Source: Ypsolopha sequella
Taxonomy: Eukaryota > Arthropoda > Insecta > Lepidoptera > Ypsolophidae
Length of the DNA: 64,000 bases
Assembly (NCBI GenBank): GCA_934047225.1
Contig: OW203984.1
Location: 3,109,201-3,173,200 of the forward strand
Direction: 5' to 3'
The notes under the pieces were generated by a model. That model ran no database searches, had not been told where the DNA came from, and saw only the letters and a program-made list of their open reading frames with translations. The position numbers were made by a program, and so were the translations under genes. This document shows positions 1-10,699 of the stretch, in pieces (position 1 is the stretch's first letter; every line of letters begins with the position of its first letter).

Positions 1-80
1 GGCATTAGAGATTGTTCCCTGGGCTTCTGAATATGTCGATAGAAAATTAAAACCACAGTTACATACAATAAAGTTTACTC
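1..80 (+). repeat. left terminal inverted repeat of the MULE element
   Basis: Begins GGCATTAGAGATTGTTCCCT and pairs with 3716-3795 over 80 bases with about one difference. It touches the window edge and may extend further left. Confidence 0.85.
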
Positions 81-406
81 ACAGAAAATGAAAACCACCA
101 CTGTTTACCCGTGGTCCCATTGCATTAGGTAAAACAATTTGATGATTCTGATTATATCGATATAAAATTAATTACAACCATAAATCTATATAGGATCATA
201 CAAATCCATAATAACAGCATATCGTCAAAAGAGATCACATATTACAAAGAGAGTAGGTAAGTAATCTTTTTCCTGTATTAGTCATGTTGTCAGCAGGATC
301 TTTATTCATTTGTTCTCTTTTGTCATTTTGACATAATTATTTATAAGTAAGTTCGCACTGAAATTGAATATATTTTGCGGAAGCCACCTATATTTAATTT
401 GTTAAC

Positions 407-1824
407 ATGGAAAATGAGGTAAAAATAATTAAAAGAAAGAAAGGTAGTGTTTTGCTATTCAAAAATCATGAGTACTACAAGCATACTGTTTATAAAAATG
501 AAACATTTCTTTGGAACTGTTCTTTGAAACGGAAAAATCAGTGCAAAGGATCTATAACTATCAATAAAGTAAGTATTTGTTTTTCTGATATTTTACTGCT
601 AGCTGTCGTAAAATTTGTATAATTTAACATTTATCATTTATAATGTTTGTATTCCCATTCTTACAGGAACGGATTGTAGTAAAAAACATATCTCATACAT
701 GTCCGGATATTATATCTAATGAACTAACCGAATCTGTAGAGAGTTTAAAATCGGAGGCGCGAACAAGTGATCGACCTATTACACAATTATATGAAGAGGC
801 GAAAGAGAGCTGGATGGATAAAGGGAACGATATATTGACTCCCTTTCCGGAATTCAACAGTGTCAAGCATTGTCTTTATACGGCGCGGAATGAATATGCT
901 GGAGTTACTAAAATGAATTTTAAAACATTTCATGAAGTACAAGTTCCATTGCAGCACCGAAATTTAGTTTTAGCAGAATATTATTATGAAGACACAACAA
1001 TTTTAGTGTTCTGTATGGAAGAAGATAGAGCTAAAATTGATCAAACAAAGGAAATATTTGGTGACGCAACATTCAATTGTAGCCCCCCTCCATTCGTTGA
1101 ACTTTTTACTATACATGCTGAATTAGGCAGTACTGCTAGTACAACTAAAGTAAAACCAATAATTTACGCTTTACTAAGTGACAAGAAAACCGAAACATAT
1201 ACAGCCCTTTTCAATATATTAAAATCACAGTTTCCAAACTGGGAACCATTAAAGTATCACTGTGATTTTGAGCTTGCAGCTTTAAATGCCATGCACAATG
1301 TTTTTCCCGACATTGAGATTAAAGGGTGCTATTAACACTGGCAGCAAGCTCTCTGGAGGATGGGCAAAAAGATATTCGGCAAAACAAAAAGTAAACCTCA
1401 AGCCAGAGTTGTGTCACTGTGTTCAGTATTGCCATTGTTACCAAGTAAACGACTTTTGGAAGGGTGGGAATATGTAAAATTCCGGTGCAACACCAAAAAT
1501 ATAAAAATCCAGAAATTTTTTAAATACTTGCAACGTTTTTGGCTGAAGAATGACATTGTTAAAACTCTCAGTGTCTTCGGAGAAAGGCACCGTACCAATA
1601 ACGTGTCGGAGTCTTGGCATAGCAAAATTAAATTGAAAAAAAATTGCACAAACATAATGCGTCTCCTGAACGTTTTGGTTAAATTATCGAAAACTAAAAA
1701 AAATTGTCCAGTTAGAACCAGAACAAAAATAGCAATTGAAAATGATGAATTCATAACCGATACACTAATGGAATTAATTACTGGCGAAATATCAGTTGGA
1801 TACGCACTAGAAATGTTAAGATAG
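407..1824 (+). pseudogene. FLYWCH-MULE transposase, one in-frame stop
   Basis: Exon 1 (407-568, 54 codons) is a FLYWCH zinc-finger N-terminus: a Trp-Asn-Cys segment, then CKGSI, completed after splicing by HTCPD. An intron with GTAAGT at 569 and TTACAG ending at 666 joins in phase to 667. Exon 2 carries the MULE transposase core: GDATF with the first Asp, then HCDFELAALNAM and VFPDIEIKGCY with the second Asp, then a segment ending NNVSESWHSKIK that suits the third acidic residue. A TAA at 1333-1335, where MULEs usually have the Phe-His of a GC-x-FH motif, is the only break; the same frame stays open to 1824. The protein would bind the TIRs and move the element by a DDE reaction. Read-through or an error at one base cannot be excluded. 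Confidence 0.85.
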
Positions 1825-1866
1825 TTTATAAGTCATAATCATAAGTCATTAGTGTACTGTACCTAT

Positions 1867-2213
1867 AACAAATCAAATACATAACAATAAAAAATTATAA
1901 AATTAAAACTAAATAATATTTAAAATTAAACTAAATAAAAAATTCTATCAAGGTCGCTGCCGTCGTGCGGGAGAGTACCTAGCAGGCTGGCAGCGTTACC
2001 TCGTTGTATGGCCAGACTGATTCTCTGGCCGAGGTAAGCCCCAGCCCGAGGATCCCCGGAGGCATCGACCAGGCGTTTTGATAAATCTTTATATAAAGAA
2101 TGTGCACTCGGTCCCCACGGTCCGAGAGTCTCAACGCCGAAGGGCGCAAACATATAGTCCGTACTCAGGGCTACATATCTGCGCCGCTTCTTTATTTCAC
2201 CTCCTTCCTTGTG
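1867..2213 (-). pseudogene. 5'-truncated LINE 3' end (C-terminal RT tail)
   Basis: A minus-strand open frame runs from about 2213 to 1926 and includes FAPFGVETLGPWGP and RISLAIQRGNAASLLGTLP. I recognise this as the C-terminal tail of retrotransposon reverse-transcriptase proteins of insects. It is followed by an AT-rich 3' end. A short CCTAT repeat borders it (1862-1866 and 2214-2218), and the interrupted sequence is intact in the other copy of the host duplication, so this is a clean insertion. GC content is clearly higher than the surroundings. The LINE family is not assigned. Confidence 0.72.
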
Positions 2214-2334
2214 CCTATCGGTTATGAATTCATCATTTTCAATATTGGTTCTGGTATGAGTATGTTTTTGTGCCCAAGGATGGAATTATTTTGTTTGCTT
2301 ATGCAGTTGGATACGCACTAGAAATGTTAAGATA

Positions 2335-3546
2335 CGAGGGCGGGATGAAAAGTAATTAGCCTAGTAATGAAATACCTTTAGGAGGGTGGTAAAAATAGTT
2401 TTCTTTTTCGACATAGTCTCCAGCGAGCTCTATGCACTTCATCCATCGATGTTCTAAAGCCTTAATTCCATCTCTATAATGATCTTCCTTGAGGCCTTCA
2501 AAATAGCCATCTACTGCAACGATTACTTCATCATTGTTCTGAAATCTTTGCCGAGCTAAAAATTTTTTGAGTTTGGGAAATAGATGGAAGTCTGAGGATG
2601 CCAGATCAGGTGAATAGGGTGTGTGGTGAATAAGTGAATTCAATCCGGGTCTTTTTTCATGAATGCAGTTTTGTAATCTGCTTAGCAGGTTAGCGTAATA
2701 CTCCCCAGTGATGGTTTGTCCTTTTGGGAGGTAGTCAATCATCAATATACCCTTCGCATCCCAAAAAACGGATGCCATGACTTTTCCAGCAGATTTTACG
2801 GCTTTTGCTTTCTTTGGAGCCGGACATCCTGCCTCAGTCCACTGTTTCGAGTGAATTTTTGATTCCGGTATGTAGTGGTGGACCCATGTTTCATCTGTGG
2901 TCACAAACCGCCGCAGAAAATCAGCAGCATTGCTTTTAAACCGGTTCAAACATTCTTGAGAAATTTGCATGCGAAAGCGTTTTTGATCTATTGTGAGCAA
3001 TCGCGGCACCCACCTTGCCGATAATTTTTTCATGTGCAATTCTTCAGACAATATGTGATGTACCCGTTCCTTAGAGATGCCCACAGTGTCGGCTATCTCG
3101 GACAGTTTCAGTCTTCGGTCGGCTAGAACGATTTCGTGAATTTTACCTGACACTTCTGGAGTTGTGACACTTTTTGGCCGACCTGATCGATGTTCGTCTT
3201 GGATGCAGGTCCGACCCCGTTTAAATTCAGTTACCCAATTTTTTACGGTTGCATGCGATGGAGCATTCACACCTAAAACAGCTTTCATTTCATCAAAAAT
3301 CTCTCCTCCCTTCAATCCTTTCATATTCAAATACTTAATGACGGCTCTTAACTCTATTTTATCCATGTTGTAAAAAATCCACAACTACATTTTTTAAAAT
3401 GACTGTCGCCTAAAAAGTGACAGCAAAATGGGCGGGAAAAATTTATCACTGGCTGCCAGTAAACCAATGAGTTGATAAGTAAAAAGTTTTTATATAGCCA
3501 CAAAACAATAAATAGGGAAGGCTTACCAATTATCATCCCGCCTACG
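2335..3546 (-). mobile_element. mariner transposon (Tc1/mariner), TA target duplication
   Basis: Ends read CGAGGGCGGGATGA (left) and, inverted, CGTAGGCGGGATGA (right), followed by further imperfect TIR matching. TA lies at 2333-2334 and again at 3547-3548. The empty site is visible at 1820-1830 in the other copy of the host duplication (AAGATAGTTTATA), which proves insertion at TA. It carries one transposase frame on the minus strand. Confidence 0.93.
2356..3384 (-). pseudogene. mariner transposase with in-frame deletion of the second catalytic Asp
   Basis: The frame is uninterrupted; the likely start is the second Met at 3366 (MDKIELR), which fits mariner N-termini. The order of motifs is: paired helix-turn-helix region, WVPRLL linker (the family form is WVPHEL), TTDETWVHHY with the first catalytic Asp, and HTPYSPDLASSDFHLFP with the third. 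The stretch that should hold the HDNA motif and second Asp is missing: RPGLNS runs directly into LIHHTPYSPDL, about 30 residues short. The total is about 336 residues against roughly 345-355 for intact relatives. The enzyme should therefore be catalytically dead although the frame is open, and the copy could still be moved by an active relative. Confidence 0.9.
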
Positions 3547-3715
3547 TAGTTTATGAGTCATAAGTCATTAGAGTACTGTACCTATCGGTTATGAAATCAT
3601 CATTTTCAATATTGGTTCTGGTATGAGTATGTTTTTGTGCCCAAGGATGGAATTATTTTGTTTTCTTATGATTGAGTAAACTTTATTGTATGTAACTGTG
3701 GTTTTCATTTTCTTT

Positions 3716-3795
3716 GAGTAAACTTTATTGTATGTAACTGTGGTTTTAATTTTCTATCGATATATTCAGAAGCCCAGGGAACAATCTCTAATGCC
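3716..3795 (-). repeat. right terminal inverted repeat of the MULE element
   Basis: Reverse complement of bases 1-80. The inner half is repeated once more at 3674-3713, so the right end has a tandem partial duplication. Confidence 0.85.
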
Positions 3796-3900
3796 ATGGG
3801 ACCATGGGTAAATAAAATTACCCGTGGACCCAGTAATGGGTCGACCCACCGGGACCACGGGTAAACACTGGGATAGGGTCAGTTTTTTTTTCACGCGTGC
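3796..3900. repeat. short inverted ACCCGTGG-type repeats beside the MULE end
   Basis: Clustered inverted segments GGGACCATGGGTAAA, TTACCCGTGG and GGGACCACGGGTAAACAC. A similar stretch lies inside the left end (104-128). These may be an outer part of the MULE terminus. Confidence 0.4.
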
Positions 3901-3967
3901 AAAAGAGACGGCATTAGAACATAATCATAATGTGATTCATGCAAAACGGCCTTTTTAGAGGACCAGT

Positions 3968-4125
3968 GGGTCTACCGCGTAATTCTCATTTTCATCGACA
4001 TCAACTTGAGATTGAAAGTCGTGCGTGCGGCGACGCCCGCCTAACATGCCATCTCTTTTGCACGCGTTGAATTTCACATGTATTTGCTTGAAGTTGATAC
4101 AAATGAGAATTACGCGGTAGAGCCC
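3968..4125 (-). mobile_element. MITE family M, copy 1 (TIR CTACCGCGTAATTCTCATTT)
   Basis: About 160 bp with inverted ends GGGTCTACCGCGTAATTCTC and its complement. The interior carries GCGTGCAAAAGAGATGGC-like and GCCCGCCTAACATGCC segments. Four further copies: 18802-18964, 24575-24646 (partial), 31076-31235 and 33956-34119. Confidence 0.8.
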
Positions 4126-4638
4126 CAGATGGTACAAAGGAGAACAAATTTCGATCGCCATTACAAACAAGTTGGCGACCCCTGCACTAGAATACCCATC
4201 CAAATACCAATCACGAGGGCTCTCCTCACGTGACGTTTACAAACATAACAACGTTCTAAAATAAAACACAGTTATTGAAACAAAGGTCAGCCAAAGACAT
4301 CGACTATTAATTATATAATTAAATTATCTTTGTACCGCTTGTGACTTGTAAAATTATTTACCAATAAAATGTCTTGTCTCTTATAGCAGCTGTTTATTTT
4401 TTGGAATCTAGCATCGGTCATTTATGGAACGAAGAAAATGTGCTTATTACGTTTTGACAAAAATAAGATAGACCTAACCAGAGAGTATTATTCTATAAAT
4501 AAATGGAGCAACACAACAAAAAGGTAGCTTCAGCTATGTGCCATCCAAAATGTATGTTCCTCCGTTACACTTTCATTATGCCAACGGGTAGATACGAGTA
4601 GGTGCACTCGATTAAAAATGTATCCGAGTTAGGCATTT
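4126..4638. other. no recognised feature
   Basis: AT-rich; only short frames. I see no domain, repeat partner or RNA gene here. Confidence 0.5.
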
Positions 4639-5117
4639 CCTAATTCGCTTAGATTAAATTATGTTAAGGTGTGTTAATTCAAAACCATTCGAGATTTAGG
4701 TTTAATAAGGCCGTATTTTCGAACTTTTGGTCTAAAAAACCTCATGATGATGAATATTTTTACATAAAAGTTGCAACTTCCATTTGCCTTCGTGTGACGT
4801 CACTTGAGAAATGGCTGTTTGGAAATGTGTCCTCTGGTAGCAAGATAAATGTATAAAAATTTGCTTCGGACTAATTTGACAGCTGGATGACAGATGAGTA
4901 GACAAACAGAAACAGACCATTTTTTTTATAAGCAATCACACATCACAATCAGTGTAATGTCCAAAATTCTCAAATGGCGTCATAACCGACAATTCTTAAA
5001 AAAAAACATAAAAAAATAATAGTTAATTTTATATACCAAAATAATGAAAACTATGTCCAAAAATGGCGTATATCTAAAAAAAAAAAAAGTTTTTTTTTAT
5101 TAAGCTATGGGAATTAA
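4639..5117 (-). mobile_element. non-autonomous element family E, copy 1
   Basis: A ~480-600 bp repeat whose inner marks are CAAGTGACGTCACACGAGG, a CTGTCTGTCTACTCATCT stretch and GGTTTTTTAGACCAAAAC. Ends contain GGAATTC-like sequence in inverted orientation. Other copies: about 28255-28726, 34140-34746 and 49554-50026 (opposite strand). No coding capacity. Confidence 0.7.
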
Positions 5118-5429
5118 TAAAACTCCTCTTAAGCACAGATTTGTAGGTAGATAATTTTTATGAACTCACATACAATACAAAGCTGGCACTTACATAATCG
5201 CAGTCAGAACTACTGAGTAGGCTAGCTACGGCAAATATGCTTTCGTGCCCAGAAACATTCACAATGTTTATAATAAAAAGATCATAAAAATTTTATCGTC
5301 ACGATATGAATCCCCGAGGGGGTGTCATGGGTGTTCCCGAGTGTGAACTGTGAAATGCAAGTCACAGTCCACACTCGGTTCAACCGCGTTTCACCGACGA
5401 TTATTACATCCAACGTGATGGGTTCTTCG

Positions 5430-5780
5430 CTCGGGCTCGGGCAAAACCGGTTTCGGCGTTCTCACTTTTGATGGTAGTAAATGTTACAATTTCTAAACAC
5501 AATAAATAACACTCGCTACACAATAAGCTGAAGTACAAGGGTTGATGTGAAAGTTAAAGTAAAATTTTATAGTTGCTTCAGAAAAAAATCTGGAAATTCA
5601 AGAAAATCAAGGTGAGGGTTGCTTTTTTCTGAAGTAACTATAAAATTTTACTGCAATTTTCTCATCAACCCTTGTACTTCATCTTATCGAGTAGCAAGTG
5701 ATATTTATTTTGTTTAGAACTTATAACATTTACTACCGTCAAAAGCGAGAACGCCGAACCCTGTTTTGCCCGAGCCGGAG
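5430..5780. mobile_element. fold-back (palindromic) element
   Basis: Arms about 5430-5600 and 5615-5780 are inverted copies (both include GGCGTTCTC, TAGTAAATGTTA and GAAGTACAAGGGTTGATG or complements) around a short loop. No coding capacity. The preceding stretch 5353-5424 recurs at 57759-57830. Confidence 0.75.
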
Positions 5781-6058
5781 CGCAGACCCTTAAAGTAAAC
5801 ATACGAGCATCACAATAAATAAAGATACGAGTAAATCTAGTATACACTGGTTTATGACCCACATATCAAAACGTCAGTAGCTTCTTGCTTTGTATTTTCT
5901 GTAATTAATTAACTACAAAGTAAATAGCTATGTTCAAACCAATACATTTTGTTGTCATAGCTGTGCAGACTATAATAATATCTATGTTAAAATACAATAT
6001 AGAATATTGCGAAATGAATTTGCATTTCCACTTGCACATAGATACTTAGAAAAATATA

Positions 6059-6269
6059 CAAGGTGAATTTTGAGGCATCGTCTAAATTCATACTTTATGC
6101 TTGGTAAGTGATCAGTATCATGAATCAATAAAAGATTTTGAGAAATTCGTAATATTCACTCGGTATTGCGAGTGAATCACTATGTTAAAATTATTGTTGT
6201 TGGTCCATGATACTGATCACTTACCAAGCCTACAGTATGAATTTGAAAGATGACACAAAATTCAACTTG
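6059..6269. mobile_element. palindromic MITE family P, copy 1 (CAAGGTGAATTTT ends)
   Basis: Inverted ends CAAGGTGAATTTT and a divergent partner next to TA; the interior is a palindrome around CTTGGTAAGTGATCAGTATC. Better-preserved copies lie at 34876-35137 and 44590-44851. Confidence 0.7.
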
Positions 6270-7054
6270 TTTAAAAAAAACGAAATATATTCTCGGCGGG
6301 CTGTCAGAGGCTGCCTATCCAACGATAAATGTCGAATTTGCCCGAATAGTAGAAAACGTCTTACCGACGACGACGATACCATCGTTCCTACGTGCTGGGG
6401 AATGGGGGCTTTTTAGGACAGCTTTTTTCTTCACCGTTGAGCAAGTAGAAAGTACACAAAAAAGTCATCAATGCATGCTCTGCCGACAGATTTGAAAAGG
6501 AAGGAAGGCGTCATACCGACGAAAAAGGGGCCACACACAGCCTTAGATAGCCGTTCATAAACTCACACAGGGTTGGGTTTCCTACCCGGGTTGAAAGCAC
6601 CAACGCGTTTAAAAATCAACTTGCGTTGCAACACCGACCGTTCAAAAATGACAGTGTCGCTATACTGGTGTCGAATTATTAACATCGACTCTGAGCAAGG
6701 TTCGCATAGGCTCCAAAAGTCTTCAGACACAGATGATCTGCTGTGTGCATGATCTCTCACCTTCCTTTATCGTATCGTATGCATGTGATCGGTTAATTAC
6801 GTACTGAGAGAGGTCACGAAATGAGAGAGCTCTTTGTATCTCTGTTAGTAACCAATTCGAAGTAAAATTCTGCACCTATCTGTTGTTGAAAGATTACATT
6901 TGGGGTCATACACCGCCGCAGGGTTGCCATGCAAAATCTTGGCACAAGTACCTTTAAACTACATTCATTTCACAAAGCGAGCAAATCAAGTCGTTTAGAT
7001 GTTGCAATAAGGGGGGCCCAAGGGTTTTTTTTTTTTTCAAGAACTCTGGGCTAA
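6270..7054. other. no recognised gene; short frames only
   Basis: Holds two overlapping short frames (about 70-80 codons) with no recognisable domain and a T-rich run near 7026-7040. I treat the frames as chance. Confidence 0.45.
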
Positions 7055-7444
7055 TAGTAGTTTATGCTACAAGGGCGCAAAGGAATAAATTACGAGGACG
7101 ATTTAAAACACGAGCGTAGCGAGTGTTTTAAACGTAACCGTGTAATTTATTGCTCTTATGCCCGTGTATCATACTACGTTTTTCAATGCATAGTGTGAGG
7201 AAATAAAACAAATATAATTTTGTGAACTTTAAATTGTAATTGGCTCAAAAGGACTGTATCCAGAGCCGTTAAACAGTGGAAAAAAAAGTATGACATTTAT
7301 GGTACACAAGAAAGGCTGCAGGTTAGCCAACCATTGAAAAAAAAAAAAAAAAAATAATAATAAAGCCCTAGGGCAAAATAATCGACTTTCTGTTCGGTTT
7401 TGATGCATAAAAAGTGGGCCTTTACGAGCACATGCATTGAAAAA
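7055..7444 (+). mobile_element. repeat family R, copy 1 (~390 bp)
   Basis: Starts TAGTAGTTTATGCTAC and ends GCACATGCATTGAAAA. The first ~130 bp fold as an imperfect hairpin around CACGAGCGTAGCGAGTG. Copies at 13669-14059 and 51026-51416 are collinear and highly similar; the third is flanked by TTAA on both sides. No coding capacity. Confidence 0.8.
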
Positions 7445-7581
7445 TCATTTTTAGGACCTCAAATACACGTGTACCAAACGTCTTGCTTGTATACCAATTT
7501 GCGATTTGTTTTTCGTATACCATCCACTAGGTCAAGTTATACACTTGCAATACTACATTAGCCCCTATATAGTGAAGTATA

Positions 7582-8111
7582 CAGGGTGGAAAAAATTCAA
7601 GGGCCCTGGAGGGGAACTACCTTAAATCCTTTAGTTAGCTCATTTTACTGAAAGGAAACATTCCTTTATTTTTTAAAAGAAACAAAACTGCATTCAAAGA
7701 TCTTTTAAAATTTGCTTGTCTCACCCGGGAACTGAACCAACTAAAAATAAAAAAAATAAACCTTCGCTATTTTAACATACGAATCGGTAGGATTATTGTA
7801 CAGGATAACATTTTTCTAATAAACATTTAGTCTTACACTCATCTATTGTACGAGATACCCATGAAATTGAATATTTATTAGACAAATTTTATCCTGAACA
7901 ATAATCCTACCGATTCGTATAATAAAATAGCGAGGGTTTATTTTTTTTATTTTTAATTGGTTCGATTCCCGGGTAAGACAAGCGAATTTCGGAATATCTT
8001 TGAATGCTTGTTTCTTTTAAAAAATAAAAGAATGTTTCCTTTCAGTAAAATGAGCTAACTAAAGGATTTAAGGTAGTTCCCCTCCAGGGTCCTTACATTT
8101 TTTCCACCCTG
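7582..8111. mobile_element. long fold-back element, TA-flanked, tRNA B-box-like loop side
   Basis: Arms of about 240 bp (7582-7835 and 7875-8111) are near-complementary; ends are CAGGGTGG and CCACCCTG with TA at 7580-7581 and 8112-8113, as for Tc1/mariner-type miniature elements. The right arm contains TTGGTTCGATTCCCGGGTAA, a good tRNA B-box match; the left arm has the mutated complement. Confidence 0.85.
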
Positions 8112-8511
8112 TATTAAGTCTTATTTATATTATAAGATAAGTACAAGGTCCAATTGTGTATAGCTTAATGATCTTCATTGTACTAGTTATGTAATAAATA
8201 ATTTACTAGATTGGGATTTTTCTTCAGGGTAGGCTAAAATATACCTGGCCTCTTCTGGTAAATAAAACAAATTGATATATTTACCTTCAGTTTCTAATAC
8301 ATATTATGTATGAGTACCTATGTTGAACACGCCACATACGCAATTTTGAAGACAGGTAATTAAACATTTAGTCAAGTGCGAATTTTTCGCGAGTACAAGA
8401 CCATTCTAAATCTAAAGTGGGCTGTGTCTACCCAATCGCTTCACACAATAGTTCCCCAAATACGGACTAAAGTCAAGAAAGGGTTAAAAGAAGAATATTT
8501 ATACTTGTGTT

Positions 8512-8660
8512 AGGGTTCCGTACCCAGCGCGTACCAAACGGGACCCAACTCTAATACAAAGCTTTTGCCGTCCGTCCGCCTGTCACCGCTTCAGCAGTAA
8601 TAGGTTGCAACCGGACCAGCTAGCGGGAGCAGATTAAAAGATGGATCGTGGTTCGATACT
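8512..8660 (+). repeat. GGTTCCGTA-type lepidopteran repeat fragment
   Basis: Contains TTAGGGTTCCGTACCCAG and the GTCCGTCCGCCTGTCACC stretch seen in this widespread short repeat. Related fragments: 10345-10520, 12992-13130, 28876-30148 and 52091-52160. Confidence 0.6.
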
Positions 8661-9690
8661 TCCGTCGATTATATCAAAGATAGTGGTCGAAGGTAGAACA
8701 GGATAGGATAGGAAGTAGAGTAGAAATATTGTAGTCCAAAAGGAAATTATTGATATTGAATTATTATATTTACATACTGCAGTTAGGCAGCCTTTCTATT
8801 TCAGCAGTAACAAAGTTTTTGTAATAATAATCGATAATAATTAAAGTTTAGACATTTATAATTTTTATCTGCAAGGATGCTTCCTTCGGAAAATTCTCCA
8901 AGGAACTCTTTTTTTTTCTGTCTTGGCGACGACGGCTGCTATTTTAAGAGGCTATGCGAATTTTATTTTTGTCACTGTCACTCCAAACGAAAAATCGCGT
9001 AGTGCGAGAGGAGCGGATTCAGGGCAAAAGGGAAAAATGTTGGTTTTATATTTTTATTAAAAAAACTAAAATAGCTAGCAAAATTTCAAATATCAAATCT
9101 CTAGACATTGTTAAAACACACCTAATAAAATATGTTTGAGTTCTGTTTATGGTTCCTATTCGTCAAACGAGGAGAAAAAGTGTGTTTGAAGACCTCATTT
9201 CAACAATTATTTCTATCGAGGAAAATTTATCCAAACATGTTTTCCAATTTCAAAACCCCAGATTATATAGTCAAAATGCATATACCAGAAACTGATAATA
9301 ATTTTTTGTGTCTTTCATGAAATACACAGAAAAGAAACACCCGTATTTTTTTCGCATATCGCCTTTTTGCCATTGTCAAGTTAGATTCTAACATGGTTAG
9401 TTATTTAGAATTTCAGACGCCGCCGTTCAGACGTTCATCATGAACGATACAATAAAAAAAAACATACTTATATTTTAATGTTATTTGATAGGATAAATTT
9501 TGCTAGAATACAGATGATTTTTTTGTTTTAGTTTTACGAAAAGAGAAATTTTCTATTTAGATATAGAATGTTACATTTGGATTCGAATGCCAGCAAAACG
9601 AAAAGAGGTTATCAAAAATAAGGTTCAAGAAGTATAACAAATATACAAATATTGCAATGCTACAAGGTAGCCAGTTGAAATTTTCACAGA
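8661..9690. other. no recognised gene
   Basis: AT-rich. A stretch around 8970-9360 has weak similarity in inverted orientation to the Y-type TTAA element (GTGCGAGAGGAGCGGATTC), too weak to bound. Two 60-codon frames show no domain. Confidence 0.4.
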
Positions 9691-9840
9691 ATACTTGTTA
9701 CTATGGCCTCTACCTATATAATACTTGTTACTATGGCCTCTACCTATATAATACTTGTTACTATGGCCTCTACCTATATAATACTTGTTACTATGGCCTC
9801 TACCTATATAATACTTGTTACTATGGCCTCTACCTATATA
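9691..9840. repeat. minisatellite, five perfect 30-bp units
   Basis: Five identical units beginning ATACTTGTTACTATGGCC and ending TCTACCTATATA, exact period 30. Because 30 is a multiple of three and no unit contains stops in several frames, the array creates long artificial open frames on both strands. No CRISPR-like spacers. Confidence 0.97.
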
Positions 9841-9879
9841 AAATGGCATTTTTTCAACGTTTTTTTTTCCAGCTCTATC

Positions 9880-10265
9880 TTAATTTTAAACGTCAGTCGT
9901 TTAGCGCAAAGTTCATAACTTATTACCTTTGTTTTTCTTGTTTAGAAGTTAAAATTGAAAAATATTTTGGTATGTGGCAATCGACGCCAATATTTCAGTA
10001 TTAGTGAGGTTTGAAAAGCATGAGTTTGAAATTTAATGCGTAATTAGTCATGATCTTGTCCAAACAACAATTGTTAGCATTTTAAACTGGTTTTGAAAAG
10101 TTCATGACTAATTGTTTTGTGTATACAATTTCAAACTCTTGCTTTAAAAACCTCACTAATACTGGCTCCAATTGCCACATACCAAAATGCTTTTCAATTT
10201 TTTATTTCTTAACAATAAAAACAAAGTTAAGTTATGCACTTTGCGATAAGCGACGATGTTTAATC
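9880..10265. mobile_element. palindromic element family Q, copy 1
   Basis: Arms share AAACGTCAGTCG..TTAGCGCAAAG, TTGTTTAGAAGTTAAAATTG and TATTAGTGAGGTTT in inverted order around AATTAGTCATGATC. A second copy is at about 57852-58235 inside CDC40 intron 5. No coding capacity. Confidence 0.75.
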
Positions 10266-10344
10266 TTAAGAACCGTAAAACGAACAAGTTTCAAATTTAG
10301 TCCGACTGTATTACTTACATACTTTATACTAAAACAACAAAAAC

Positions 10345-10520
10345 AATTAGAGTTCCGTACTCAGACGGTGCCGGATTGTCTATCAGGCGCTACTATTTTA
10401 GCGCCTTGCTTTTAGTCACCTTGATGTTGCTATGGCATCTATATTGTTATGACGATAATGTTTTTAGGGTTCCGTAGTTGAATGGTGCCAAACGTCAAAA
10501 CCCAAGGGGGTTCCACATAC
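10345..10520 (+). repeat. GGTTCCGTA-type repeat fragments
   Basis: GAGTTCCGTACTCAGACGG and TAGGGTTCCGTAGTTGAATGG occur about 120 bp apart, as two degraded pieces of the same repeat type. Confidence 0.45.
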
Positions 10521-10699
10521 AATATGTATATTGTGTGGTGGTACAGACTCGCGCTTGGTCGATCACCAAATAGAGCTCAGAGTGTGGCTCACATTCGATA
10601 ATTTGCGTAATTAAAAACAATACGTGCTTATCAGTATAGTAGAGTAGATTTGCTTAAACAAGTGTTGCAGTGTGCCAGTACACAACGATTATAGTTTCA

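Larger units (their letters stand above)
1797..3670 (+). repeat. tandem duplication of the MULE 3' region, each copy interrupted
   Basis: Unit copy 1 is 1797-1866 plus 2214-2301; copy 2 is 2303-2334 plus 3547-3670. Both contain GTTGGATACGCACTAGAAAT, then GTTTATAAGTCAT-like sequence, then CCTATCGGTTATGAA and a shared tail ending near TTATTTTGTTT. Copy 1 is split by a LINE fragment and copy 2 by a mariner. Removing each insertion leaves the two copies collinear. Confidence 0.8.
1..3795 (+). mobile_element. MULE-type DNA transposon with 80-bp TIRs, carrying nested insertions
   Basis: Bases 1-80 and 3716-3795 are inverted copies of each other with about one mismatch, so they act as long terminal inverted repeats. 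Between them lies a spliced FLYWCH-MULE transposase (407-1824). A second partial copy of the inner TIR sequence lies at 3674-3713. The 3' part of the element is tandemly duplicated and carries a LINE fragment (1867-2213) and a mariner (2335-3546). The true left boundary and its target duplication may lie before base 1, because sequence at 104-135 resembles sequence just outside the right TIR (about 3840-3875, inverted). Long TIRs plus a MULE transposase fit the Mutator superfamily; the exact family is not assigned. Confidence 0.82.

Noticed and set aside
1398..1754. 118-codon minus-strand frame
   Set aside because: Shadow of the MULE transposase coding strand.
9625..10004. Overlapping 70-115 codon frames with five repeated peptides on both strands
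   Set aside because: They are read-through of the 30-bp minisatellite, whose period is a multiple of three; no start context, domain or splice evidence.
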